Notes: generated by a model not told the origin, from the letters alone. Positions 8,001 through 13,430 are shown, counted from the stretch's first letter. The stretch is DNA of 14,183 bases from Caldora sp. SIO3E6 (GCA_010672185.1 JAAHHL010000080.1:1-14183), one strand, 5' to 3'. Numbers and translations are program-made.

Positions 8001-8866
8001 TGACTCAAGTAATTCAAAAGCCTTGATATCTTATTATCTACAGTTGTAGGTAAATCAATTTCTTGATTATCGGACAAAAATTTTATCAAATCTGTCATAG
8101 TCTCTTCAAAGGGAAGAGGATTTAGAAGTCTGCGACCAATAACATAATCAAATTCATCCTGAATATCTACGGCTATTTTTTCTGCTAAAGCAGTTTTGCC
8201 TATTCCTCCTTTGCCAAACTTTACTGAAAGGTGAGTCTTGCCCATTCCACCCACACCAACAATCGCAATTAATCGACAACGATCCTCAATGATCCAGTTC
8301 TTCAGTTTTTCTAGCTGATCCTGCCGTCCAAAGAAAGGTTCATCTGCAAAAGTTGGTATTGTGCCCCAATCTTGACTGCAAGAACGAGGCTGAGTAGCTG
8401 TCGAACCATCTAAAGTATGGCTTCTAGCTTTTCGAGACTTTTTCAGTTTCTCCTTTTGTTTATTATTTTTTTCCCAACAATCATTAAAGTTTTCCAAGCT
8501 TTTTTTTAAATCGGTATCCCACTCATCCCACAACGTAAATGTCAGAGTTAGTTTTGATTCTGGTTTACGACCTTCGGATTTATATTCAAGAATGTGTAAA
8601 AAATCTCCTAGGCAGTTTTTCAAGGCATCTCTAATATTTTCTGAAGATAGTTCTCTTCCTTGAGAAGTTTTAATATTTTTGCAATTAGCTAAGGTGACTA
8701 GATGCCGTAGTTCTGTTCTCAGAATTAGCGTTATTTTATTTGGACAGTCGCACTCAATAGGGATGTTCTGATAGTTTGGTAGCTCACCCGTAGCAAAACC
8801 CAGTATAGCTTCAAAAAGTTGACTGACCCACTTTTGCACGTTATGACCAGTGCTAAGACCTGACAT
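5009..8866 (-). CDS. NLR-like STAND ATPase: N-terminal unknown region, NB-ARC, 14 WD40 repeats
   Basis: 1285 residues, with AGGA five or so bases before the ATG. Residues 1-150 are an unrecognised region ending in a Lys-rich helix (KQKEKLKKSRKARSH). The NTPase core follows: FFGRQDQLEKLKNWI (about 178-192), Walker A (GVGGMGKT, 204-211), a second Walker A (GKGGIGKT, 218-225), Walker B (CLLILDNFD, 292-300), the sensor-like LLLTSREK (335-342) and GNPSALDLVA (400-409), then a winged-helix region. Residues 600-640 (NLTGYNFSGLTVWQAYLQE) are a linker typical of cyanobacterial NB-ARC/WD40 proteins. Residues about 643-1254 contain 14 WD40 repeats, enough for two seven-bladed propellers. Such STAND proteins are sensors that oligomerise when their repeats bind a trigger; some act in phage defence. 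Here the effector role of the N-terminus is unproven. The extra P-loop is unusual. Confidence 0.85.
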   Translation of the reverse strand: MSGLSTGHNVQKWVSQLFEAILGFATGELPNYQNIPIECDCPNKITLILRTELRHLVTLANCKNIKTSQGRELSSENIRDALKNCLGDFLHILEYKSEGRKPESKLTLTFTLWDEWDTDLKKSLENFNDCWEKNNKQKEKLKKSRKARSHTLDGSTATQPRSCSQDWGTIPTFADEPFFGRQDQLEKLKNWIIEDRCRLIAIVGVGGMGKTHLSVKFGKGGIGKTALAEKIAVDIQDEFDYVIGRRLLNPLPFEETMTDLIKFLSDNQEIDLPTTVDNKISRLLNYLSQFRCLLILDNFDTILEENNGAKRYRKGYEPYGQLLEIIGRSEHKSCLLLTSREKPLISKAESLEKIAGETRPVRFFELEGLDTLSARQIFESLGNFKGSAQNWEKLINFYEGNPSALDLVAREISGAYSSNISEFLKKGTKIIKGVEELFDKQFEKLSKPEKSIMYWLAINREPVSLEEFQEDILYPEQKRRVTENIQFIRKSFRIANTEDEKFALQPLFMEYMTEKLIPTIISEIKNRKISVFNSHALIKAASKEYVMAEQKRIIIERILAEIKQYFGNQNNLTIQLKNILSEIRNNSQQGYAAGNIINLLCESGANLTGYNFSGLTVWQAYLQEKPLHQVNFSQCDLAKSAFREDFGTIRCVALNPTGKLAAAGTTNGEVILWEIEDETRIYTFTGHSDWVWTIAFSPDGNILASGSGDEKVYLWDIQSKKHLHTLTENGRVRAVAFSHNSQIIASGGEDNKVKLWDVNSGKFIKQLEGHDGWTNTVAFSADDQLIASGSENTKKLIIWRVYNGEIFKIIDYSGGILSLGFSPNGNSLAIAGQPNTGHSNEIWLMDTSSWNCVCKLRGHKGWVGTVSFNHKGNLLATGGEDKTIRLWDSETGKLKQALTGHQASIRGLAFPIENSQTLFSGGEDQSVKIWDIISGKCNRSIQGYTNPVWSITFSPKGSLLVSGGEDRLVRLWDVSTEDKIYRDLTRHQHLVRTLAFNTEGTLLASGSYDGTVVVFHTTTWKIVKTIKEDKSLENENSGRVISVAFSQDSKKLAVSYYYGKKVSLWDIEQWKLITTISDFTERVRDVAFCPNKDILAISNDSTKEPIIKLWDIKERQDIRCLKGHTSPVWSLSFSRDGKILASGSADKTIRLWNWETGESIELKGHESRIRSIAVSADGKMIVSGSDDNTLKIWDITILKGTISGKCIKTFEGHQSWIWCVSFSSDGDTVASGSDDGTLKLWSIKDNKCIRTLRPDRFYEGMNITSVVGLTEAQKSMLINMGAVED

Positions 8867-8896
8867 AATTATTTCCTAGCCGCCTATTCAAAATTT

Positions 8897-9001
8897 ATTG
8901 GGGCAACTCCAATACTCATGAGCTTACCCCAATACTTGAACCCTTATCATAACGGTCTTTCAGACTCTTTGGGGTGGTTTTGACCATTTAATTACCCCAA
9001 A
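8897..9001. promoter_or_regulatory. Divergent control region with two TTGGGG inverted repeats
   Basis: ATTGGGG (8897-8903) mirrors CCCCAAT (8927-8933), and TTTGGGGT (8968-8975) mirrors ACCCCAAA (8994-9001). Thus four TTGGGG boxes occur as two inverted pairs in the 170 bases between the ATPase gene and the divergent gene starting at 9039. This looks like an operator for a dimeric or multimeric regulator controlling one or both genes. No standard -35/-10 pair was convincing. Confidence 0.5.
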
Positions 9002-9038
9002 TTTAGTCTTGATTCAATTGAATTTGAGGCTAACAGCC

Positions 9039-9539
9039 ATGATGAGTATAAAAGACATTCTCACCCAAAGCCCAGACTTACAGCACTTAATCCAAGGTAA
9101 GAAAATGTATCAAGCGATACAAATAGAGGCGGTGAATCCCAATAGTCTGAACCATTCTGGACAGATTCAGCAGGTTTTATCAGACTTCCCTGGAGAAGTT
9201 CAGAGATGGCGGCATAGCCTCGCTATTCTTGTACCAGGAACTGTTGATGTGAACGTTATAGCTGATACTTCTGTTTACCTTCATAAAGCCGCCAAACTAA
9301 TGTCTGAGTCGTTTGGTGGTACTCGGATCTGGGCGGAAATCGGAACTTACACAAGTGATGCGGTGGGTTTAGTAACTGAGCAAAATGTCTGGGTTAAATC
9401 GCACATGGATGAGCCAGCCTTGTGCCAGCACTTTTTAAAAGTGTTTGATTTTGTTTGCCAAATGCGAGATGCCCTGTGTCAAGAAGCTATGCTTCTAGAA
9501 ATCGATGGTAATATATACTGCCTGAACTGGTCTAAGTAG
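9039..9539 (+). CDS. Conserved-looking protein of unknown function
   Basis: 166 residues from ATG 9039 (a second ATG follows at 9042). GAGG at 9025-9028 supports this start over the upstream in-frame TTG at 9009. No family was recognised. The protein is soluble, without signal peptide or membrane segment. The middle has a folded-domain pattern: LAILVPGTVDVNVIADTSVY, then a helix KAAKLMSESFGG, a strand TRIWAEIGTYTSD and VGLVTEQNVWVKSHMDE. A helix VFDFVCQMRDALCQEA and the final strand LEIDGNIYCLNW end it, suggesting an alpha/beta fold. It is divergent from the STAND ATPase gene and shares its TTGGGG control region, so the two may be co-regulated; a functional link is speculation. What follows (9540 onward) is repeat scar, not a continuation. 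Confidence 0.55.
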   Translation: MMSIKDILTQSPDLQHLIQGKKMYQAIQIEAVNPNSLNHSGQIQQVLSDFPGEVQRWRHSLAILVPGTVDVNVIADTSVYLHKAAKLMSESFGGTRIWAEIGTYTSDAVGLVTEQNVWVKSHMDEPALCQHFLKVFDFVCQMRDALCQEAMLLEIDGNIYCLNWSK

Positions 9540-9546
9540 ACAAAAC

Positions 9547-9590
9547 CTATCCCTTAGTTGCATCTTTCTTACTGCGATGTGGCAAATGCT
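9547..9590 (+). repeat. Deleted copy of the transposase-linked region at 12.7-13.2 kb
   Basis: Bases 9547-9571 match 12697-12720 or so (tatcccttagtYgcatct then ttctta, one difference), and 9572-9590 (ctgcgatgtggcaaatgct) match 13148-13166 exactly. In the other copy these parts are about 430 bp apart. The left copy therefore looks like an internal-deletion derivative. The second part encodes AMWQML, the end of the transposase remnant at 12967-13191. Confidence 0.6.
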
Positions 9591-9591
9591 C

Positions 9592-9669
9592 GCCTATAAG
9601 CAGCAACGGGACATTGCTCGCCATGAGAAAGCAGCAGGATTAGCTGGGAGAGCTGAGGCGATTGAGTGA
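9592..9669 (+). pseudogene. Tail fragment of a second antitoxin gene
   Basis: Translates as AYKQQRDIARHEKAAGLAGR followed by AEAIE and a TGA stop. The first 30 bases or so match the antitoxin gene at about 2934-2964 with about three differences (YKQQRDIDRH there). No start or HTH part remains, and the fragment is joined directly to the transposase-linked repeat. It is thus the scar of a lost paralogous toxin-antitoxin module. Confidence 0.65.
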
Positions 9670-9757
9670 TTACAATCATACAAGCAAATGTGTCAAGTCA
9701 CAGAGAGGTATTGTAATAATTCGTTATATTATATGTAACAAAACGTTACATAGGAGC
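9669..9757 (+). promoter_or_regulatory. Palindromic control region and ribosome binding site of the psb34-psb35 pair
   Basis: TATGTAAC (9732-9739) and GTTACATA (9745-9752) form an 8-bp perfect inverted repeat with a 5-base centre, directly upstream of the ATG at 9766. A looser pair, ATTACAAT (9669-9676) and ATTGTAAT (9710-9717), lies before it. All carry the TTACA core that is also the core of the RpaB (HLR1) site, but the direct-repeat HLR1 spacing is not met. AGGAGC (9752-9757) is the ribosome binding site, so a bound protein or hairpin would cover it. Confidence 0.45.
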
Positions 9758-9765
9758 TATCGATT

Positions 9766-9933
9766 ATGTACACATCCAACGAATTAGGCGTTCTCAACAA
9801 CTACGCTACTGAGCCAATGATGTACTATGCTGTCTACCCTTCACTTGAGCAGCAGCGCCGTTATGCCTTACTCGGTGCGATTGCTACTTTGTTTGTAACT
9901 GCCTTAACTCTAACTGCACTGGCTGTGAGCTAG
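9766..9933 (+). CDS. psb34: Psb34-like photosystem II assembly protein (Ssl1498 family)
   Basis: 55 residues from ATG 9766, with a good ribosome binding site 8 bases upstream. The N-terminal half (NELGVLNNYATEPMMYYA) is a soluble, conserved-looking tail: the GxLNNxAxEPxxY pattern is that of Ssl1498/Psb34 proteins. EQQRRY leads into a single membrane helix (about residues 34-53, LLGAIATLFVTALTLTALAV). Known family role: a thylakoid membrane protein that binds CP47 and takes part in photosystem II assembly, where it competes with high-light-inducible proteins. It forms an apparent operon with the psb35-like gene 49 bases downstream, whose family also acts on CP47. The member here has the full expected length. 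The family match is by eye. Confidence 0.75.
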   Translation: MYTSNELGVLNNYATEPMMYYAVYPSLEQQRRYALLGAIATLFVTALTLTALAVS

Positions 9934-9982
9934 TTCCTCATTGGTTGCGAAAGTTAGTTGAAATTACCTTGGAGTAAAGATC

Positions 9983-10213
9983 ATGACTATTACTATTTCA
10001 CTGTTTGTTGTTGGCTGGCTTGCTGCTTCTGTAATTGGTACTCAAGCCTACTTTCGGGGTGAGCAGTCCAAACCTATTCATGAGCGTAATTGGCGTTCTG
10101 GCTCTTTCGAGAAACTGGCTAAATCCATGACTGGCACTGAGATGGACTACACCACTCGCGTTCCTGCTTACCCGATAGACAGTTACTTCAGCCGTCTGTT
10201 GCCTAATGAGTAA
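9983..10213 (+). CDS. psb35: Psb35-like photosystem II accessory protein (Ssl2148 type)
   Basis: 76 residues from ATG 9983; GGAG at 9971-9974 is the ribosome binding site. One N-terminal membrane helix (about residues 3-23, ITISLFVVGWLAASVIGTQA) is followed by YFRGEQSKPIHERNWRSGSF, EKLAKSMTG and VPAYPIDSY. This pattern matches, from memory, the proteins named Psb35 or Psb35-related in cyanobacteria. The known role is binding near CP47 and stabilising it with high-light-inducible proteins. It lies behind the psb34-like gene, and a strong terminator closes the pair. Presence on a replicon with toxin-antitoxin and transposase remnants is odd for a photosystem gene and suggests a second, accessory copy. 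If not Psb35, it is still a single-helix thylakoid protein of this type. Confidence 0.6.
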   Translation: MTITISLFVVGWLAASVIGTQAYFRGEQSKPIHERNWRSGSFEKLAKSMTGTEMDYTTRVPAYPIDSYFSRLLPNE

Positions 10214-10240
10214 ATCTCGAAGAAGGAAGTACCAGACATA

Positions 10241-10270
10241 GCCCCTAGCGCCGCTGCTAGGGGCATTTTT
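10241..10270 (+). terminator. Rho-independent terminator after psb34-psb35
   Basis: GCCCCTAGC (10241-10249) and GCTAGGGGC (10256-10264) form a perfect 9-bp GC-rich stem with a 6-base loop, followed by ATTTTT. It lies 28 bases after the stop of the psb35-like gene. Confidence 0.9.
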
Positions 10271-10438
10271 GTGGGATGTGGTGACCCACCCTACCCTGAA
10301 CCCCAGACACCCATAATTTACAAGCCAGAATGAGCAGGGTCAGGGGTCAGGAGTGTAGTTTTATCTAACAATAGTTGATACTATCTGCAATGATGAGTAG
10401 TAAGAGATAGGTCACCATTCTGAGATGTCCGCTGGGCT
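10271..10438. other. Gene-free stretch, possible small RNA
   Basis: No open frame of note. ATGAGTAGTAAG (10393-10404) is one base short of the 13-bp box repeated at the right end of the window. TTGATA (10375-10380) could be a -35 element. The stretch ends in a second plus-strand terminator although the one at 10241-10270 already closes the psb operon, so a short untranslated transcript is possible. Confidence 0.25.
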
Positions 10439-10462
10439 AACTGCGTAAATACGCAGTTTTTT
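10439..10462 (+). terminator. Second, orphan rho-independent terminator
   Basis: AACTGCGT (10439-10446) and ACGCAGTT (10451-10458) form a perfect 8-bp stem with an AAAT loop, running into six T (10457-10462). No coding gene ends just upstream on the plus strand. Confidence 0.8.
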
Positions 10463-10470
10463 ACATAGCC

Positions 10471-10504
10471 AGCGATTGCTTCCAGCACCGCCGTAGGCGA
10501 TCGC
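10471..10504. repeat. Cyanobacterial intergenic repeat with a HIP1 octamer
   Basis: AGCGATTGCT is followed by CCGCCGTAGGCGATCGC; the octamer GCGATCGC is at 10497-10504. HIP1 is highly over-represented in many cyanobacterial genomes, and the longer CCGTAGGCGATCGC form is typical of Nostoc-like ones. A variant occurs at 2501-2514. Confidence 0.7.
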
Positions 10505-10525
10505 TTAGGGAGAGCTAAAGTACTA

Positions 10526-10566
10526 TTTCAATTCAAGCTATTCCTTAGAATTGGCTTGAATTGAAA
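10526..10566. repeat. Strong stem-loop downstream of the minus-strand peptide gene
   Basis: TTTCAATTCAAGC (10526-10538) and GCTTGAATTGAAA (10554-10566) are perfect 13-bp arms; ATTC/GAAT (10540-10543, 10548-10551) extend the fold. It lies 24 bases after the stop of the peptide gene on the minus strand. No U-tract follows, so it may protect the mRNA 3' end rather than terminate it. Confidence 0.55.
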
Positions 10567-10589
10567 CACTTTAAAAAACAGATGTCTTC

Positions 10590-10769
10590 TTAATTAAAAA
10601 GTGAGAAAAATGCATCAACCAAAATGCTTATGAAGTTATTATCATCGCCACCGTCACCACCGCCATTGTCACCAGTAATACTAAAATTAGGCGGCTGAGA
10701 AAAGTCTGGTGTCTGAACTTGATGAGCATGAACTTCATACCCATGATGTCGTGTAATTTCTCGATCCAT
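10590..10769 (-). CDS. Small peptide with Gly-Gly site and hydrophobic C-terminus (possible precursor peptide)
   Basis: 59 residues from ATG 10769; a GTG at 10778 is also in frame, but the GAGG-type ribosome binding site (AATTGAGGTG on the minus strand) sits at the right distance for the ATG. The N-terminal part is polar and His-rich (DREITRHHGYEVHAHQVQT), followed by PDFSQPPNFSITGDN, an acidic Gly run (GGGDGG, residues 36-41) and a hydrophobic end (FISILVDAFFSLFN). The layout of polar leader, Gly-Gly and short hydrophobic core recalls precursor peptides cut by a double-glycine protease/transporter, but no such transporter or modifying enzyme is in the window. It lies 93 bases downstream of an AraC-like regulator gene, same strand, with its own candidate promoter. 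I do not recognise the family; function unknown. Confidence 0.6.
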   Translation of the reverse strand: MDREITRHHGYEVHAHQVQTPDFSQPPNFSITGDNGGGDGGDDNNFISILVDAFFSLFN

Positions 10770-10793
10770 AACAATCACCTCAATTTTGTCAAA

Positions 10794-10821
10794 ATTATCA
10801 ACTAACTAAGATAGTAATCAA
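10794..10821 (-). promoter_or_regulatory. Candidate promoter of the peptide gene
   Basis: On the minus strand TTGATT (10821-10816) and GATAAT (10799-10794) are spaced by 16 bases, about 25 bases before the peptide start codon. It would allow expression separate from the upstream AraC-like gene. Confidence 0.4.
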
Positions 10822-10862
10822 TCAAAGCAGATGAGACAATAGTAATTTTTTTTAAAAACTAG

Positions 10863-11939
10863 TTATTTTTTTATTTGGATACTTTTTCTATACTGTATAA
10901 AGTCTTTGTCCCAAATAAGCATCATTACTTTATCTAAATCTTCAACCTTATCAAAACCAACCTTATCTCTAATCATTTCTTTTGATATATCTGGATTTGC
11001 AAGTATTTTTTGATTTTCTTCCATGAATGAAAGGAAGCATTTTATTTGTTTTGGGGTGACGTTAATTCCAGTATTTCGCTTAAATTTTTTGTTAAGATTG
11101 CTTCGGTCTTTATAATGTAATTCTCTCACTAAAGTTTTAATTTGAGCACCTTCAAATAACCTATTAATAATGTAATTGATCTGTAAATTTCTCAGGAAAA
11201 TACCTGGTGTTATTAAATCATATTCCTTAAATAAACTGTATATTTCGTGAGTTTGTATTTTTATTCCTATGTCTGTCTCCAAGCTTTTTGGCAAGTCACC
11301 TGTTTTAAAATTTTTCTCTTTACGCCAGTTACATTCTATATATGCCTTTATCTGTTCTAGAAGTTCCTTTTTCGGATTCATAGGTCGTTTTTTGTCTTTC
11401 ATTAGTTCATAAATTAATGCCTTTGTTAAAGCACTTAGAGTATCTCTGTGCATACAAGTATCATGTGGATAAAATATTAAAGACTTTCTAAAAGTCTCTA
11501 TAAATGAAAAAATTGGATGCTCCTTATCAGCATTAGACAAAAATAAATTTGGCATTTCCATGTCACAAATACCAAACTCATGCCTAAGTATTCTTTCAAT
11601 AAAATGCGTTTCTATACCCAAAAGTGAGATACGATCTAAACCATTTTCTAAAGTTGCTTTATAAGAAGTTCCTTGTGGGTATGAGAAAATAGTTTGTCCC
11701 CTAATTATTTTTTGACGAGTAAAATCGCCCACTTCGTATTGAAAAAGGCATTCTGAACTGCTATCAGTTATTTCTAGTGTGTACATTGGGACTTCATGTT
11801 CTTGTATCTTTGATGCCGGAAAATTTTGGTAGTCAATGAACAAGAACTCTCGCGCACTAAAGATATCCTGAGGTAAATAGTTGATCTTAGAAGATAATTT
11901 TTCAAGAATGGAATTTGAATCTGGATATGATGTGGACAT
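10863..11939 (-). CDS. AraC-like transcriptional regulator
   Basis: 358 residues from ATG 11939. The C-terminal third contains an AraC-type second HTH: RLFEGAQIKTLVRELHYKDR followed by SNLNKKFKRNTGINVTPKQI (about residues 264-303), matching the usual pattern of a helix, a recognition helix and FKR-x-x-G-x-x-P-x-Q. The preceding IFLRNLQINYIINRLF fits the connecting helix. The N-terminal 180 residues (EVPMYTLEITDSS..., SYPQGTSYKATLE) have alternating strands and may be a cupin-like sensor. After the HTH there is an unusual helical tail (to residue 358). It lies between an ABM-fold gene upstream and the small peptide gene downstream, all on the minus strand, suggesting that it senses a product of this group or controls the peptide. 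The gene is AT-rich. The ligand cannot be told. Confidence 0.65.
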   Translation of the reverse strand: MSTSYPDSNSILEKLSSKINYLPQDIFSAREFLFIDYQNFPASKIQEHEVPMYTLEITDSSSECLFQYEVGDFTRQKIIRGQTIFSYPQGTSYKATLENGLDRISLLGIETHFIERILRHEFGICDMEMPNLFLSNADKEHPIFSFIETFRKSLIFYPHDTCMHRDTLSALTKALIYELMKDKKRPMNPKKELLEQIKAYIECNWRKEKNFKTGDLPKSLETDIGIKIQTHEIYSLFKEYDLITPGIFLRNLQINYIINRLFEGAQIKTLVRELHYKDRSNLNKKFKRNTGINVTPKQIKCFLSFMEENQKILANPDISKEMIRDKVGFDKVEDLDKVMMLIWDKDFIQYRKSIQIKK

Positions 11940-11996
11940 GTTTCATCATCTCTAACTTTACTGTTGAATAAATAAAACTGAAACAGAGATTGACTC

Positions 11997-12458
11997 TCAG
12001 GCTCTAACTCTTGAAAAGCACATCGCAAAGATTGGAATTTTAGGTATTGATATAAGTTCAGCAACAGGTTTGGTAGATGAATATGGTTCAAACGTGTATG
12101 GGTTTCCTGTCTGCTTAAGCAAAGCTGCGATGTGCTCCCATTGTGGGAGCTGCCTAGAATTTATGTTTTTGTGTCCTGAAGCAGCCTCTGAAGACCATTT
12201 ACCAATTGTCCGTACACTCTTCCAATGAACGCCTTGAAGATGGAAAGCATTGCTGGCTTCTCTAGAAGTCCAAAGTGTTGCTGTCCACATAGATAAACCC
12301 GCCGTACCAAGCACTTTTCCCTTTAGAAAACCTTCACTTACCCTAACCTCTCTAATGATTCGGCCAGAGAGAATAAGATAGGGAATCAAATACTTCGGAT
12401 GTTTGAGTTTCAACCAAGTTACAGACAAATGATAACTAGACAAATGATGACTAAACAT
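11997..12458 (-). CDS. Small protein of the antibiotic-biosynthesis-monooxygenase-like (dimeric alpha/beta barrel) fold
   Basis: 153 residues from ATG 12458; a TTG at 12464 is also in frame, and no clear ribosome binding site decides. The pattern VSEGFLKGKVLG, then SMWTATLWTSREASNAFHLQ and GVHWKSVRTIGKWSSEAASG, then LPQWEHIAALLKQTG follows the layout GFL-GG, strand with WTLTLW, AMRAF, GAH, LxxWCDEA, LPxWxEA of ABM/DUF3291-like proteins. Many of those are annotated as monooxygenase-like without tested activity. The N-terminus (SVTWLKLKHPKYLIPYLILS) also fits, so it seems complete. It is the first gene of a possible minus-strand operon; the AraC-like gene starts 57 bases downstream. Substrate unknown. 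Confidence 0.55.
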   Translation of the reverse strand: MFSHHLSSYHLSVTWLKLKHPKYLIPYLILSGRIIREVRVSEGFLKGKVLGTAGLSMWTATLWTSREASNAFHLQGVHWKSVRTIGKWSSEAASGHKNINSRQLPQWEHIAALLKQTGNPYTFEPYSSTKPVAELISIPKIPIFAMCFSRVRA

Positions 12459-12635
12459 ATGCAAACATCACGAATGGGTATGCAAATATTAGGATTATTC
12501 TATTCGACTGCCCCAAAGCTAGCAATGGTAGTTAATTTGAGAAAGTGGTCATTTTTTATCCCACAGAAGTTGAAAGAGTCTGAAAACTAGTTCAAAGCGA
12601 TAATTTGGAGCGTGATATTGAAGCGAGATTATCAC
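12459..12635. other. Stretch without a supported gene
   Basis: A 63-codon plus-strand frame crosses it (12399-12590), but it overlaps the 5' part of the ABM-fold gene, has no ribosome binding site and is Met/Gln-rich without a domain pattern. Just before it, AGACAAATGA occurs twice (12423-12432, 12438-12447); a CTAGACAAATGA is also present at about 1713-1724. Confidence 0.4.
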
Positions 12636-12669
12636 TCATAGTAGGTGAAGACGGGTTGACCTACTATGA
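12636..12669. repeat. 11-bp perfect stem-loop beside a 13-bp box
   Basis: TCATAGTAGGT (12636-12646) and ACCTACTATGA (12659-12669) are exact inverted arms around a 12-base loop. The right arm overlaps the first base of ATGACTAGTCAAG (12669-12681), a one-mismatch copy of the box that makes up the right-end array. Confidence 0.55.
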
Positions 12670-12743
12670 TGACTAGTCAAGTTGGTTGGGACAGCTATCC
12701 CTTAGTCGCATCTTTCTTAACAAATGAAAGTCAGAGTAGGTAA
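12666..12743 (+). pseudogene. Short remnant reading frame (transposase-linked repeat)
   Basis: A 25-residue frame (MMTSQVGWDSYPLVASFLTN and so on) ends at TAA 12741-12743. Its SYPLVASFLT part is shared at DNA level with 9547-9571, so it is a dispersed repeat and probably a piece of an old insertion element. No complete gene is present. Confidence 0.4.
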
Positions 12744-12828
12744 GGGATACAGAGATTTTGTTACAGAACTTAAGTGAAAAATGCCAGGATTAGACCTGTT
12801 TGACACCATTGATGAGATCATGATTCAA

Positions 12829-12891
12829 GGTACCATGTAACGGAAAAAAGGTACCATGTAACGAAAACAAGGCAGCATGTAACAGAAATGT
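12829..12891. repeat. Three tandem 21-bp repeats (CATGTAAC core), iteron-like
   Basis: Units at 12829-12849, 12850-12870 and 12871-12891 begin GGTACCATGTAACG, GGTACCATGTAACG and GGCAGCATGTAACA, each ending in an A-rich stretch. The 21-bp period is two helical turns, typical of plasmid iterons and of stacked operator sites. A related GGCATGTAAAAAAGA occurs at about 13352. Around it, 12744-12966 holds no gene. Confidence 0.7.
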
Positions 12892-12966
12892 AACCAATTG
12901 GTACGTTGTATGAGCAATTACGATCACATTGAAGAGTAAAGGAAGCTGAAGGAATATTATCTACTC

Positions 12967-13191
12967 ATGAGTGGCAGGCGTTATACTGCACCATCCATAA
13001 AACTCCCAGTCCCCCGGATAGTTCACCAACCCTATCAGAGTGTGTGCGTATTTTTTGCTCAACTGGGAGGTTTTTTGGGACGTAAGAGTGATGGGGAGCC
13101 AGGAGTAAAGACTTTATGGCGGGGTATACAGCGGTTGAATGATCTGGCTGCGATGTGGCAAATGCTTACCAAAAATTCTAGACCAGAATAA
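12967..13191 (+). pseudogene. C-terminal remnant of an IS4-family (Tn5-type) transposase
   Basis: From about residue 29, FFAQLGGFLGRKSDGEPGVK, then TLWRGIQRLNDLAAMWQML, is a clear match by eye to the C-terminal dimerisation domain of Tn5-type transposases (LGGFLGRKGDGEPGVKTLW...RLxDxAxxW). The catalytic DDE region is missing, and the first 25 or so residues may be out-of-frame debris. It is a dead insertion element. Its last bases are repeated at 9572-9590. The stop codon overlaps a 13-bp box (ATGAATAGTCAAG, 13191-13203). Confidence 0.75.
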
Positions 13192-13430
13192 TGAATAGTC
13201 AAGGGGACTAGACTAGCTATTGACGGACCAAACCTTAATTTGGCAATAAGCATTGTTTTTTTTCTATGGTCGAAAGTATTTTTCCGGCGATACTTCTATG
13301 AATTGTCGGTCGTTGTGGCGCGATAGTCATATGGGTTTTATAGGTAACGCGGCATGTAAAAAAGATAAGGCTATGTTGCAATCGTAGGTAAGTTATAGCA
13401 GATGGTCAATTATCATCCATTCAAAGCTAT
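13192..13430. other. Gene-free stretch
   Basis: No open frame with coding character. Contents are the box at 13191-13203, a short CCAAA/TTTGG hairpin followed some bases later by a run of T (about 13252-13261), and GGCATGTAAAAAAGA near 13352, related to the 21-bp repeats. Confidence 0.4.

Noticed and set aside
9735..9749. NtcA site before the psb34-like gene
   Set aside because: GTA and TAC are separated by nine bases rather than eight, and no suitably placed -10 element was found.
12399..12590. Plus-strand 63-residue frame
   Set aside because: It overlaps the ABM-fold gene on the other strand, has no ribosome binding site and a Met/Gln-rich composition created by short repeats.
13059..13253. 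Minus-strand frame opposite the transposase remnant
   Set aside because: The plus strand shows a clear transposase tail; the reverse frame is its shadow.
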